A stretch of 64,000 nucleotides of DNA from NCBI RefSeq assembly GCF_932276165.1, contig NC_064002.1:3224001-3288000 (forward strand), read 5' to 3'. Under the pieces are notes generated by a model. The model was not told the origin of the DNA. It saw only the letters and a program-made list of their open reading frames with translations, and searched no databases. This document shows, one piece after another, positions 1 through 13,300 of this stretch (positions are counted from its first letter, which is position 1; every line of letters begins with the position of its first letter). This DNA comes from Plutella xylostella (Eukaryota; Arthropoda; Insecta; Lepidoptera; Plutellidae). A program made the position numbers and the translations under genes.

Positions 1-3000
1 CGACTATCACAACTGAGATTTCCAACTGGGTTAGCTAGTAGTTCCGATTCATTTTCCATTTTCTTTCAGCATATCTTGTGTAATTAAGGTTTTAAATGAT
101 TTTTGAAATTAGCTTGTGCCACATGTGTGTGTATATAATGAAACCTACACATACATCTCCTTAGATTGACAAATTGTTTTTTATTTAAGACTTAGTTATG
201 AAGCTGTAAGATTTCTACTATTCTCTTCTTTGAAGTCAAAATCAAAATAATATAAATGTTAGTGTGATACATAGTTCCATGCAATTCAACGTGTATGAAA
301 TAGTCCTACTTCTTTTGTAAACGACAACAATAGATTAAGTAACTCACATTACAAATTAAAAAAATCATTTCTTGATTTAACTGACCCAGCGGCATTGTGG
401 AAATCTTACAGCACTCATAATTACGCAAACCTACATAAACATACATAAACTTTTCAGTAGTAAAGTGTAATAATTCTAAATGTACTATAGAGCTTCCTTT
501 AGTGTCTCCAAGAACAATGTCTACCAGCATTGTCATTATGTGGTCGAATCTTACGATATATTCCATTATCGATTGTGTAATAAATCACAGGAATTTTGCT
601 AAGTGTAGTCAAATTTATATATTGAATGATACGTTATAATATTTATGTATTGGATCTCATTATTTATATTGTTATTTAGTAACTATATTTAAGGGATGTT
701 TGGAGTAAAAACAGTGTTATTATGAGATCGTATATGAAATGTTGACTCTCCATAATCTTTCTCAACTTTTCTTGACTAAAATTTGAATAATGACTTAGTG
801 GTAATGTGGAATGGCAACAGGAGAGCTACTAGTTGAGGATATTTCTGTATACAAAGGTATTTTAGGTAGTTTCATTTCCATTATATTTTAAGTTCTAACT
901 ACATATAATAATATTATGTAATTTGTGTTACATATTTAATTCTTACAAAATTTCTTGCATTAATAATCCGAATCTAGCACCTTCTTGTATATAAATACAT
1001 TGTTTATAAGTTCAATATATATTGTCTTGTGTTGATAGTGAAATTAATTGTTTAGGCCAAGGAAAATAATTAGCTCATTAAGTTACAAAATTCCAGAGTA
1101 CTGAGCGAAATTATAAATCAAATTTTACGTGTAGCTATAATAATGAACTGTAAATAGTTAATTATATTTTAAATGTTTCACTCATATCAACCTAGAGAAA
1201 CTGTTTTTATTAGAAAATTGTAAGGTTTTGAATCCGAAACTTCAGAAATGTTTGATTTATGGACGTCGATTTAGTATTAAATAAATACATGGTACTGACT
1301 ATTGGCGTTTCATTCATTAACTAGGTACCTATCCAAAATCACGAACAATCGCGAATAGTTCATACCATTAAAAAAATGACAAACCACATTAATTCAATTC
1401 AGTGCATAAACAATTTATAAATATGCATTCAACTGAGCGATGAGAATAAACAGCTTTAGTTCTAAGCGTGGGTCGCCATCCGGCCGTTGGACCGACGCAC
1501 GACCTCACAAGACAAGTAGCCGGTAGTGGCTAGATGAGGAATGCCGAGTAGAGTGCTGTGGCGAGTCTTAGGGGAAGCCTATAGGAGGGCACGAAACTGG
1601 TTTGTTCTAACCTAATTATGAGAATTCACGATGTGAACTCCATACAAAGTATATCGTTTACGTGAAGTTAAAATTATCATTAATTAAATCAAAATTTACA
1701 GGTTAAGGTCTCGTAGAAAATAAAAACCAAGACTTATGTTTTAAGTTTATTCATAAGCAATAAAAGTAATATCAACATTGTGTGTCACATAATTTAAATA
1801 TATTACTTAGGAAATCAATAGGAATACAATACGTACATCAAGTTTAAACGATAGAAATTGTGTTAGAAGCCACTAGGCGGCAAATTGTTCGGGTAATGGC
1901 CAACTGTTTTAACTGAGATTACAAACAAATTTAATGATCAAACCTCATAAATGCAATGCTCTTTTCAGTTTTCACTGACAAAACATGTGAAGGTGCATTA
2001 TAACGCATATCAATAATATAATAACGTGTAATCACAAGATGTTTCTCAAATTACATTTATGATATTTAGAATAGTCATATCAATGGAACAGTTGGCCAGT
2101 ACTTGTACAGGAAAGGAATATAATCGGTGTCAATGTTAATCATTATACTCTCAATATTTACTGATACTGGTTGTTCAACAATAGAATGAGAATAAAACTA
2201 ATGTGAAATCAACGCCAATCGCAACTCAGCGCAAACGTAAATGATAAAAGATCAATACTCTTAATACACCGTTACTTATTTTTCGTATTTTACTCCAATA
2301 AGTCTTTCTAAATATTCATCCATTTCCTACGTTAGTTCAAATGTCACGAGTATGACATGTGATCGAGCTCATATCTTCACTCGAATTTGTTTATTCATTT
2401 TGTTATTTATATTTTCTTAGTATATTAATAATCTATAAATTGATTGTATAAGTTCGTAATTATTAAATTCGAATATTTTAACATATGTATATTAATAAAC
2501 AGGTTTATTTCGATAAATCAGAAAACGATCTGTCAAACAATACTTTAAAATATAACGTGTGTCACAAATTAATCATAGTTTATGCTATAATATAACGAAG
2601 TATATATATAATATTAAATACTATAACTTTCACAATAATTAATGATAAATATTATTTAATTCTCTTGCGTCTTGTGTAGTAGAAAAGTTACCAGATGGGA
2701 ATTAATCAAAATTGACTGAGACATTTGATAAAAACTTGTGGCAAAGAGGGCTCGTCAATAGCCATATAGCTATTTATCAAATTACCCGAAGTGCAACCTT
2801 TCTACTGCAACACAGATTCAAAATTTAGAATGTATAACACAATTAACAGTAGGTATTGAAATGCATAAGTAACAGAACAAAATATACAGGAAACATGTTA
2901 CATTATTCACCTAGCCTATGATAGAACTTTCAAATTTGATCACGAAGAGAAATTATTATCAAAACTACCTAGTGTACTTGCATAGAAGGGTGCATTTGAA

Positions 3001-4042
3001 CTATATGGTAGTAGTATGTACGCATTGTAAATGCATCGAAATGAAGAACAGCAGGTTCCGACGTGTACCGGGCCGAGCTCGACTCAACAAAGCTTCACAT
3101 ACGAACATCATGTACCTAATTTGGCACTGTAGTTAGGGTCAGTATTGATACTAGTATCTACTTAAAATAAACTAAAACGTCTCATTCAAAATAAACGTTC
3201 AAAACGTTATCTTTTCCATACATGGGGTAAAAGTGTTTAGCTACCGCGCTTAACGGGACAATGTGTTGGAATATCATTTTGATTTCGACCCACACTGGTA
3301 TAAAATACAGTATCATAGGGTTATATGTGTAAGTTAAAATCATTATCAACTGTGGCACATGAGATTGGCGCACTCTATAAATTACGGGTTCCTTATGAAT
3401 AAAAAAGTATTCAGTTATTGGGATACTACATATTTCTATATAGTCCTTCACACTGCAAATACTATAAAGTAGAAGCAGTGTCGGTGAAGCAACCGTCGTG
3501 AACAGTACTCGACAGAACACATCGCTTCTATGTACAACCACTCCGTGAGCCGCGACCAGTCTTACAGGGGTGAGAGTTGAAAGTGAAATATGACTTTGAG
3601 CTTATATAATCGTGACATACAGTTAAAAGTAAGGGGAATAACATACATATATTTACAAAACAATATCAGTTATTATTAGGTATCTAGAATTATTGCTCGT
3701 AAAACAATACAAATCAACGGTAATCATTACACAAAATTGTGGCGCTTAATCCTGTAGGCTCTTCTCAATACAGCTTTCATAAGTGCACGTTCATTTGTTA
3801 ACATATTATTGGATACTCCACGGATTCAAGCAAAGCGAAACCGCGTGATTGTGTTTTAATAATGAAAACAAATATAGTAATAATTGGAAGCGCTATTCAG
3901 TCATAGAAACATTTGGGAGTGTAACGTTGGCACTTCTATATTTCGGTTGATTAAAAACATTACATTTTCAAATACAATGAAAAAAATATAAAAAGGTTAT
4001 AAGCAATAAACTAGAACGAAATCGAAGTGAAGCAAGGAAATA
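1..4042. other. Intergenic DNA downstream of sif
   Basis: AT-rich with no convincing gene. The short frames here lack splice-consistent or family-like sequence. The only recognisable element is the RTE LINE fragment near 1468-1615. Confidence 0.6.
1468..1615 (+). repeat. RTE-clade LINE 3' coding fragment
   Basis: The conceptual reading of GTGGGTCGCCATCCGGCCGT through CTTAGGGGAAGCCTATAGGA resembles the far C-terminus of RTE LINE ORFs (GRPPxRWxDD...AGxxWMRxAxDRxxWRxLGEAY), with a frameshift and a stop. It lies downstream of sif. Confidence 0.6.
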
Positions 4043-4048
4043 TTTATT
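4043..4048 (-). terminator. Candidate poly(A) signal for the short-tail sif isoform
   Basis: TTTATT on the + strand (AATAAA on the minus strand) lies 131 bases downstream of the 4179 stop codon, a normal 3' UTR distance. Confidence 0.5.
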
Positions 4049-4178
4049 GGTAAAACAAAACACGACTGTCTCAGTTTCCATTCTCAGTGAGAACCATTAC
4101 TGCTCCTGTGAGTGCAGTCCGCTCGTGGCAAGACAGCCAGGAGCTGGCGGCCGCGGGTGCAGAGCAGGGGAGGGGTGC

Positions 4179-4366
4179 CTAGTGGCGGTGGTCGGGGGCC
4201 AGCGACTTGCGGCTGGCAGACAGGTGCTGCGCGCGCGGCGCGGGCCGGCCCGAGCGCGGCAGCGTGGTGGGCGCGCCCGCCCCGCCCGCCCCGCCCGCCG
4301 CGCCGCCCATCGCCCCGCTCGCGACCGCCTCGCTCAACATGTCGCGTGGTTTCCACACGGGCGATC
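4179..4366 (-). CDS. sif: sif alternative terminal exon (short-tail isoform), GC-rich
   Basis: The acceptor is TTTGTTGTGTTGTAG|GATCGC; the stop TAG is at 4179-4181. The first two bases (GA) complete the Gly left by exon 20 (8553-8733). The frame then reads SPVWKPRDMLSEAVASGAMG, a Gly/Ala-rich stretch, APTTLPRSGRP and AQHLSASRKSLAPDHRH, then stop. It is not visible as a standalone ATG-initiated frame of any length because it is short and GC-rich. Splicing exon 20 to this exon gives a protein of about 1,436 residues. Support is the T-rich acceptor, correct phase, ordered polar sequence and an AATAAA on the minus strand 131 bases past the stop. I infer isoform use; cDNA was not seen. Confidence 0.8.
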
Positions 4367-7300
4367 CTACAACACAACAAACACCAAACTCTTCATCCCC
4401 ACACTACTAAACAATTTCGACACAATTTAAACCGATCCGTTAATCACAAGAGTTGAATGTTTGATGAATGTTGCCGTAGGTTCATTGCCCTGTTAGAAAC
4501 GACAGCGATGTTTGAAAACAATCACCCGACCTTTTCGAAAGTGGAAGTGAGAGAGCCGAGCCCGAGTATAGGTCGAGGAGACAGTTGAAGCCCGCCAACA
4601 TTGTCATCGAACATTCAAATTAAGAAAATGAAGAGTAAATTTATGAGTGCAATTTTAATTTCAAGTTGTAAAGTATAAAGTCTAGGGTGCACCATCGAAT
4701 CGGGTATATTTAGTCACTTATTTAATCTATTTCACACGACACATTCTTGACATTTGAGTGCATAACCTAAATATTATGTAGTATATTATTTATCATCAGT
4801 GCATGACTAAGACTAAGTTAGAGTATTATACGACGAAAATAAATGTAACCTAAACTGCAGTTCCAGTTTTAGCTAAAAGTCTACAACTAGGGTAGTGTAG
4901 AGTAGTGGTTACAATATGTATAGGCTATGAGAGTAGCTCAGGTGGCTATGGTGAGAAGCACAGCTTTACAACGGGGTTACCTCCACTATCTACATCTTGT
5001 ATATAGTTAACATTATAATTATTATGAGTACGGTTAATATATCATGTATTCGCATGTAGCGGCTAAATAAAATACTGTAAAATTTACGAGTTAAAACGAA
5101 TTTAAAATAAAGTAAGGTCACGGTAATGCCTATAGATGTATTCAAGCAACTCTTATAGAGAGTTTGCCCGAAATGAGATCATATTTTTATACAGTTTCAC
5201 ACCTGCGTAATATTTGAGCTCTTGGTTTCAACACCCTGTTAGGATTCTATAGAGGAACTTTTTAATTGAATAAGAATAATATGGAAAATCGAAATAGATA
5301 CAGTTTATAAAGTAAAGGCGAAGTTGGATAGTTTTACCAAATACAGTGGCTTGCATGTACAATAATTTACATCAACTGCCTATAAATATAAAATTAATTA
5401 TGATTGGAATAACATCCTGAAATCATGAAGTAAACTAATGGGATGCGCAATATAATCCATGTTTTTTCAACCGCTAAATACGAATATAGTAAATATGGAA
5501 CATCAAATAGTACGTATTACATTCATATAATTTATTGTGGATTATATTATAATTTGCTTGTGAAGTAATAAACTTAATCCTTACAATTATTAGGAAAATT
5601 GAGCAGGTACAGAAGAAAATTGTCGAGAACAAAACAATATTACTGTATAATAGGTATTTTAGAAATGGAAGACTTAATGGTACAAACTATACTTAGGCCA
5701 TCTACATAATAATAATTATTAATCTATATCGGAATGTATAATATCAATTAAAATTAAACTAAAAGTAATCAGAGAAAGATTATGACATAATTGTTTAAGG
5801 ATTAACGTCAGTTCGATTCCACAGCCATTTTTAATTATGTAAACACTTAGCACTTGAATGGGGCATTACAATAAATTTAATTTGATGAAATAATAAATAG
5901 ATACAACACTGGTCTATCAAACGCCATGAAGCCAAGCTGTTAACATATCAGTTGCAGTCTTCAGTCCCAGATCATTTCAAAGATGCAATTGTAAAGTAGT
6001 TTCGGATGAAACTACAAACTACAAGTTGCTGCCAGAAAATAGCTAACAAATGTATGTAAATTTAAATGATTAATACGTTCACTTTAGCGCTTTCTATGTA
6101 CTTATCGTGTTAAATGATGTTATTCATTCAACACCCAGAAACCAACTAGGTATTCATTAAACAGTGTTGCATCTATTTTTTATTATCATTTACTCTTACA
6201 ACTACACGGTTACGATTAAACAGTTTAATGGATAAAAGTCGTGATTAATTCTATTTTTATTAGTTTCCTATTCCTAACACCTATACGAGTACTCGTAAGT
6301 AATTACCTACGTCAAATCCAAATGTGTAGGAGTTTCACAAGCTACCTTATTACTTTTGTGCTATTATTATATTTAGCTGACATTTATATTTAATCTCATA
6401 TTGTAGTGTTGATGGTAAAATTAAAATCCAAGCATCATTCGCAAGATGGTCGACAAAGATGGGGATCAAATTGCTACACTTAAGGGGTGCTCATAGACAT
6501 TCAATGGAGTACACCCACTTGTGCTCCGAGAGGATCGGAGATCTGAGGAGCGTTCAAGGAAAACGTTTTCTCTTTTATTTTAGTAATTTGAAAGAGGGAA
6601 ACGCTCCATCAACGGGACAAAAATAGGCCAGCTTTTTAACGATAAAACAAGTCTTTGTTCAACTCTAAAATAACAATCAAGTATTTAAAATTCAGCCTTT
6701 TGAAATTAGAATAAACTGATAAGAGTTTCGCTTACAAAATTATACAAAAACAGAAATGTTTTTAATTGAATGAAAGTGAAGTTTAGACGTGGATTTGATC
6801 GTATTCCCGCTTGTCCTGTTGCCTGGCCGCGTCGGCAGGGGGCTCTGCCTCCACGCTGCTGCGGTCTGATGACGTCATCATGTGGTGGGCACTCAACGAC
6901 TTGCGTCTCATTTTGGGGGACTTGCCCTTCCCCTTATGCTAGGATGGTTTGCTATCCTTCTTGTCACTCCGCTTGCCGGAGTAGTAGCACTGCACGCACG
7001 TCGGGTGCTCGATGTTCTTGGCGATCGATTCCGTCGATTTCGATACCACTATACCCATTTTCATCGCCTTCTCCTCGCATTTCGCTAGAGCGGAGTAGTG
7101 AGTCATTCGATCCAGTGAGTTGGTGCCGAGGCGGGCAAGTTTCTCGCCACCTGATTTTGATGACCGTCGGTCCACGCTGGAACGTCTACTGATGTTAGGA
7201 GACTTGCAGGGGGATCTGTCAAAGCTGGCTTGCGGTGTCCGCATGATACCTTTCTTCGGTTTGGGTGAGCGAGACCTCTCGATGCTGCTCTCTCTAGACT

Positions 7301-10300
7301 TCATGATGCTGCCTCGCGGAGACCTGGATCCGTCGAAGCTCTGTTGCGGCGACCGCGACTTGTCTATCGACCCGCGAGGCGACTTCCCGTGGTCGATGCT
7401 TCCTTTAGGAGAGCGCTGCAGCGTCTTTGTTTGCTTTAAGCTAGATTTGTTTGGAGATTTGCAGACGATAACCTTCGTAACGCGGTCTCGGTCTGGTGAG
7501 ACGCGGTCGATTGATCTGTTGGGTGACCGGTCGGCGGATCTGTTGGGCGATCGTTCACGGCTGATGCTGCTGCCACTGCAGGACCTGACTACTTTGATCT
7601 TCTTTTCTGGTGCCGACGACGACCTCTTCCTCTCCGGTGATGATTTAAGTGAGTGAGACTCCTGCTTACCTAGTTCCTTGACCATGGTGGGCTGGTACTG
7701 GGTGGGCTGGTGCGAGGACTGGATGAGGCGCGCCTGGCTGCCCGTGCTGCCCGCGCTCAGCGTCGACGTCGTGCTGGAACCAGAGAACACCACCACCGTC
7801 AATACCCTTCTTCATCGTAAATGGCCAAAATATTCGTGAAGATGAAATGGAAAATAAATATGCTGTGTGAAGCCAAAACTAAATCACAAATCATAATAAC
7901 ATCATCGAAGTAAAACACATGTAAGAGTAGAAAACGAGCAAACCTACGGAAAAACAAAAGCGCAACAAGCAGAAACGAGTGTCGCGTAGGTGTTGGTGTG
8001 TGAACCCGTACATATGTTGGTACCTGAGAGTGAGGTGGTTGGGGGTGCGGCCTAACCCTCGCTTGGGCGGCGGGGCCGGGGGCTCGTCTTCTCCCTCAGA
8101 CTTGGAGGCGTCAGACTTGCCGCTGTCGAGCGGCGGCGGCGGCGGCGGCGCGCGCTGCGTCGCCTCGGCTTTGGGGTAAGTTGAGGGTTAGTTTGACACG
8201 CGCATGCAGTTGTTATGTGTGTGTGTTTTGATTAGTACCGGAAACGAAGTAAAAAATCATATCATTCTAAATTTATGTTTGTTAGTCAAAATCCATGAAA
8301 TCTATGAAACATAATGTTCGAACTTGTGCAAATCTCAGTCTAATCCTGAGAGGTACTCATAAAATCACACGTTTTACATTCATCTGATATTCAAAAAATA
8401 CAAGATAAGTTTTAACTGTCATGTAACAACACAGGACACCTGTGAGGGTAGCATTTCCAGCTGAGATACATTTTTATAAGCGTAGTTGCAAAATCAGCCA
8501 TTACGTTACGGTCATATGTGCGGTGACCATTAGCCATTTATTCCATTCTTACCTGCAGTATCCCCAAGCGTCTTGCTGCGGTGTCGGAAGGGTGTCTCCG
8601 GGGGCGGTTCATCAGCTTCGTGCGAGTTCTCTCTCGACAGCTCGCCGACCTCGATGTTGCCGGCCGAGAGACGCTGGCCGCTCGACTTCTTGCGAGTCTT
8701 GCCGAGCGTGTGCGACCCTTGCATCACCGTCACCTGCGGTGGCAATGTGGTTAAAGATAGTAAGAAGAAGATGGTTAGCCGGGGATAGAGGACATCAGTG
8801 GTAGTTATGGTGATGATGATGATGAGGACGGGTAAGGTTCTATTTCATACAGTGATAGGATAAGGAAAGAATATACAATCAAACATAATGTTGTCAAGTA
8901 TCACTTGTTGAAAATAAATGCTACGGCGCGGCGTAGCAAGTTCGTAGCGGACCGTAGCGCGTAGCAAAACGAGTTTCTTTTTGAAAACCACGAATAGAAA
9001 ACACGTTACCTAGGACTTAGATAGATGGCAGTGGTTGCTAGCTAGGAGATCTTCAGACCTAGAGCACATAATGTAAATTATTCAACATTAAGCTTTACGC
9101 ACCTGGTGTTTAGGTCGTTCCCGCTCGAGTGTGTGCGAGGGGGGCGCGCGGGGCGGCGCGGGGGCGAGGCGGCCGGTCGACGGGATCGACATGTTGCGCA
9201 CAGACTCGCGAATGATCTGACGGATTGTCTTCAGGAATGCGTTGCGGAAGTCTGCAGTGCTGTGGGTTAATATTCAAGTGTCACTTTGTTTCTAAGTTTG
9301 TAAAGGCATTTGGCTGGCTGGAAGATCTCAACTAGTTATTTCGCCATGGCCTGTGAATAGTGCTATAGGGAAGCCGTTACTAGAAAAAAGATCTTCAAGA
9401 CTGGTAATTTTATAAATAGTAAGTATTTACGAATTAAACAATCGTTCCTCAGAGAGAAAGCTTCCACGACTGGAGTTTTTTTTTTCAAAATGTGCCATTG
9501 TGTTTTCCAAAACACCAATTCAGTATAAAACTGAACCATATTCCGTATCCGCTTTTTATGTTGCTGCAACTATTACAATACAATACAATATGACTTTATT
9601 GACAAAACAAAAACTCAACATATCACATTACAAAATAACAGTGAGCTAAATAGGCGGCCTTATCGTTAAAAGTGATATATTACCTGTTGGACAACACGTA
9701 GACTTTCTCCGAGCGGCGCTGCAGCTGCGAGCGCAGATGGATGAGCTCCCACAGGAAGTGGCTGTCCATGTCCTTGGCCGAGGACGCGCGCACTTGCACC
9801 TCCGTCACAGGTATGAGCACCTGGTACCTGATGATCTCCACCTCGTTCGAGTTGTTCTTCGACGATACTCCCTGAGAATTGCGTTTTTTTTAGTTCATGT
9901 TATGTCATGCCGAGCAGTGGGACACTAATATAGCTCTACGTAAAAAAAATGTAAAGCCATGATTTTTATGGCTATGTTGGATTTAGGGTTGATTTTTCAA
10001 TAATCAGATAAATATTATCTGACGGATAAAATTGTCGCAGTTTCTATCTAATATATACAAACATTTAGATAGATAGCATCAGAATTATTCCCCAGATAAC
10101 TTTTATCTGGCTATGGAAAAATCAGCGCTTATAATTTTTTTTATGTATAGACGAATTATTCCCCAGATAACTTTTATCTGGCTATGGAAAAATCAGCCCT
10201 TTATATTTTTTTATGTATAGACTTTAAGATAAGACAATAATACAAGATCGAGATGAACGATAAAAAAAATTACCATAAGTTTCTTCTTTTGTCTCAGTCT

Positions 10301-13300
10301 TTCTTTGCAGAGGAAGACAACGGCGGATTTAAAAACGAAGCACATAGCGTGCAGTTCTAACCCTTTCTTTATTTTTCCTAAAAAGTCTGAAATATTTAAC
10401 CATTCTACGCCTCCGTAGTATAACAAATCACCTGAAACAACATTAACACGGTTATTGAAGCTATTGTAACTGTATAATGTTAAGTTAGAGTTTAATCGCC
10501 GATCTATTCAGATATACGATGCTTTGAACGGACTTTTGGTGCGACGGCGCCTTTACAGTGGTAAACTTCGGATGAGATAATTTGTATTTCATAGCTGTTT
10601 ATGAACTTACTTGCCAGTTTGCAGGCAGATGAGTGAAGACTTAAGTTTTCTTAAGTAACATAATACATACTTCATGAAAACTTTCAAGTGAAAATTACTT
10701 TACAGCTTAAGTATGTTGGGATATTAGTTTCAGATACGAACATTGCTTTATGAATACTGCTTTTGTGATAGGTTTATAGATAGTAGTAATCTTTTTTGTA
10801 TTGATGTCAATTCAATAACTATAAGGTATTTTGATAACTCAATGCTTACCAGGACTTAGATCTATGGGTTGTTTGCAAGATTTTTGATGTTGCCTAAACA
10901 AATGATCAAATATAGCACCATACTCTTCGTGTATCCGTTGCATCTCATTTATATGTTCCGCAACCTTCTCCATGCCTTTGAGAGCCTCTGCAAGTAAAAT
11001 AATTAAATTAAATTATCCCGACACGTATTCCAAAGTAGATAACATGAGTAAAATGGTCCGCATACGATGCAATTAAAAAGTGGCTCTGCACTCGTAACAT
11101 CAATCTATTTAAAAGCTAAGTGAAGTTACAGGCAAATGCTATTACGTTCTGAAGTTAGATTAAAAAGTTTTCATTTCAGATAAAAGTATAAAGCAATGTC
11201 GCCGTAATGTATTATTTTAATGAAGTTTCGTGATCTCCGGGCTCGTATCTGGAGGGTTACTCTCTACTGAATAAAAACTAACGAACGAGAGCTGTTGTGC
11301 AATCGGCACGTTTAATACAACGAGATAGAGTCGTGGCTCGCGCAGCAGCGCTCTGAAACTTAGTTTTTGTCGTATAGAGTGACCCCCGTGCGTCTATAAG
11401 TAGGTCGTCTGCCGCAGCCGCTGCGGAAGTATGTACTTTTGTTTGTGCCTCGGGAATTGAACTGACGATATCGTGTGTGCCGAGCAAACACGTAATAACT
11501 GCGCCGTAATGTAATGAATGCTACCGCTGTATGGGTGGGTTGAAAGTATCAGCACATCAAACAAACTGAGAACTTCTGAACACAGTCGGGTCATATGAGT
11601 CTGCAGTAGCCTGAGGATTCCAAGGCATTGTTTGTACGATGAGAACACTATTAATGCCCTTCGCATGTGTATACTTATAGAGATGTGACCATTGATATGG
11701 ATGTAAATAATGACAACAATTTTTATATGAATCCTAGCCCTTATGTACGGTGGCCTGCGCCTAAAAGTATACAGGCGGAGTTTTTAAAATAGCGATCCCT
11801 GATGATGAAGGGACCAGCTACATCTGTTATAAATCCGGGGACGTGTTGTGTGTGATGTGTGTAGCAGTGGTGTTTATGTGGATGTGCTTGAGCAGCATGT
11901 GAGCTTGAGATCGCTATTTTAAAATGTCCGCCTGTATACTTTTAGGCGCAGGCCACCGTACCTAATCGTTAGAAGAAGAATATAAAGGACAGGTAGGCAA
12001 CCACAACAATACATTAGTGCGTGGCATCATAAATACCTAACACCTTATTAAAGAAAAAAAAAACTTAATACTGGTACTTTGTATAATCCTGTAAGATATT
12101 CCATATTCGTCACAGATAAAAAACAAACAAAACAAAAGCAGCTCAAATCAATTCATGCGCATAATTTAAGAATTCATCGGCCCGACAACAAAACTTGTTA
12201 TAACAATGTTAGCAAGAATGCGTATCACACTTCGGAATGTAGGGACGTTTCAAAAGAAGGGCGGTGTAACGAGTAAAGTTATCTTTTACGACCTAATTGC
12301 TTGCAAACTTAGGCGAATGCTGTGTGAACTTTATGGTAATATTTGTTAAATGAGAGAAGTAATAACAAAATTGCTTAAATTTTCAAGAGGAATCTTTGAC
12401 TTCTTATATAAACATTTCACAAAGTCTGCTGACTTGTGATTTGTTAAATAAATATTAAATACAACAATGAAGATACATTGAAACTCGGTTGGCTGAGCTA
12501 AAAAAGGACACATGATCTTTGCTTCTTCATAGAATATGATAGAATAGAATCTAAGAAGCTATGCCTACGTCAACATAATATATTTACAACATATGTCGAA
12601 AAGCTGGCGAAAATATTACATGTCACAACATTTGCCTTACTCTTCATCTAATAATGTGTATGTGTGCTTATAATGTGTAATAAACTCATATGTGCTTACC
12701 AACTAAGTGTTGATGCTCTTCGGAGTCATCTTCAGTCAAATTTCTCATTTGTTGAAGTAACAGCGGGTACTTGAGTATCCTCTGAATCGGTTTAATTAAG
12801 TAAGATTCCAGCGTTGACGAATGCTGCTGTTTCGGGTTCCTCGCCGCCAAGAACTCCTGCAGAGCCTGATTGCCTTCATCTAAAAATACATACAGTTAGT
12901 TACATAATATAAACTCATCGATGTTTGTGTCTACAAAACTTTAGCAACTTATGAGGGTGACACTTACTCGGATGCAAAACCTTTTGAGCTTTACTGTGAC
13001 TAGCGCAAAAGGAGCTGTACAACTTGAAATGATTGACGTAGTACAAGAAAGCACTCCCGACTGCAAACAGCACATTCTGCAAACAATATAACAAGTTGTT
13101 AACAACTAAGCACACGTCAGCTAAAGGTATTCATCAAGTTGCGAAACCAGTGAACCAAGAATGCAAAGTTAGTTAACAGGATACGCATTACGGGGCTCAC
13201 CTTAAATTGGCTGGAGAATTCAAAGTGATGGAAGTTAGGCTCTGCCTCGATGGCGTCCTCTAAGTTCTGCAGGAACTGGCGTTGGAACGCCACTATCTCC

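Larger units (their letters stand above)
8734..12699. other. sif introns between exons 20 and 15
   Basis: Four short introns of about 370-425 bases and one of 1.7 kb (10988-12699). They hold a GATGAT microsatellite at about 8811-8826, a GTAGC-rich patch at about 8920-8965, the LINE tail at 9567-9680, the MITEs at 9986 and 11745, and the 70-bp tandem duplication. The rest is unremarkable. Confidence 0.6.

Noticed and set aside
4047..4456. Three overlapping frames on the + strand and one on the minus strand rich in Arg/Pro/Gly
   Set aside because: They are wrong-frame readings of the GC-rich 4179-4366 exon. Only the minus frame entered from the 4366 acceptor has the right phase and ordered sequence.
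7120..7656. 178-codon open frame on the + strand
   Set aside because: Antisense of the Ser/Pro/Arg-rich terminal exon. The repeated GDLS/LGDR pattern is the complement of the RSP repeats.
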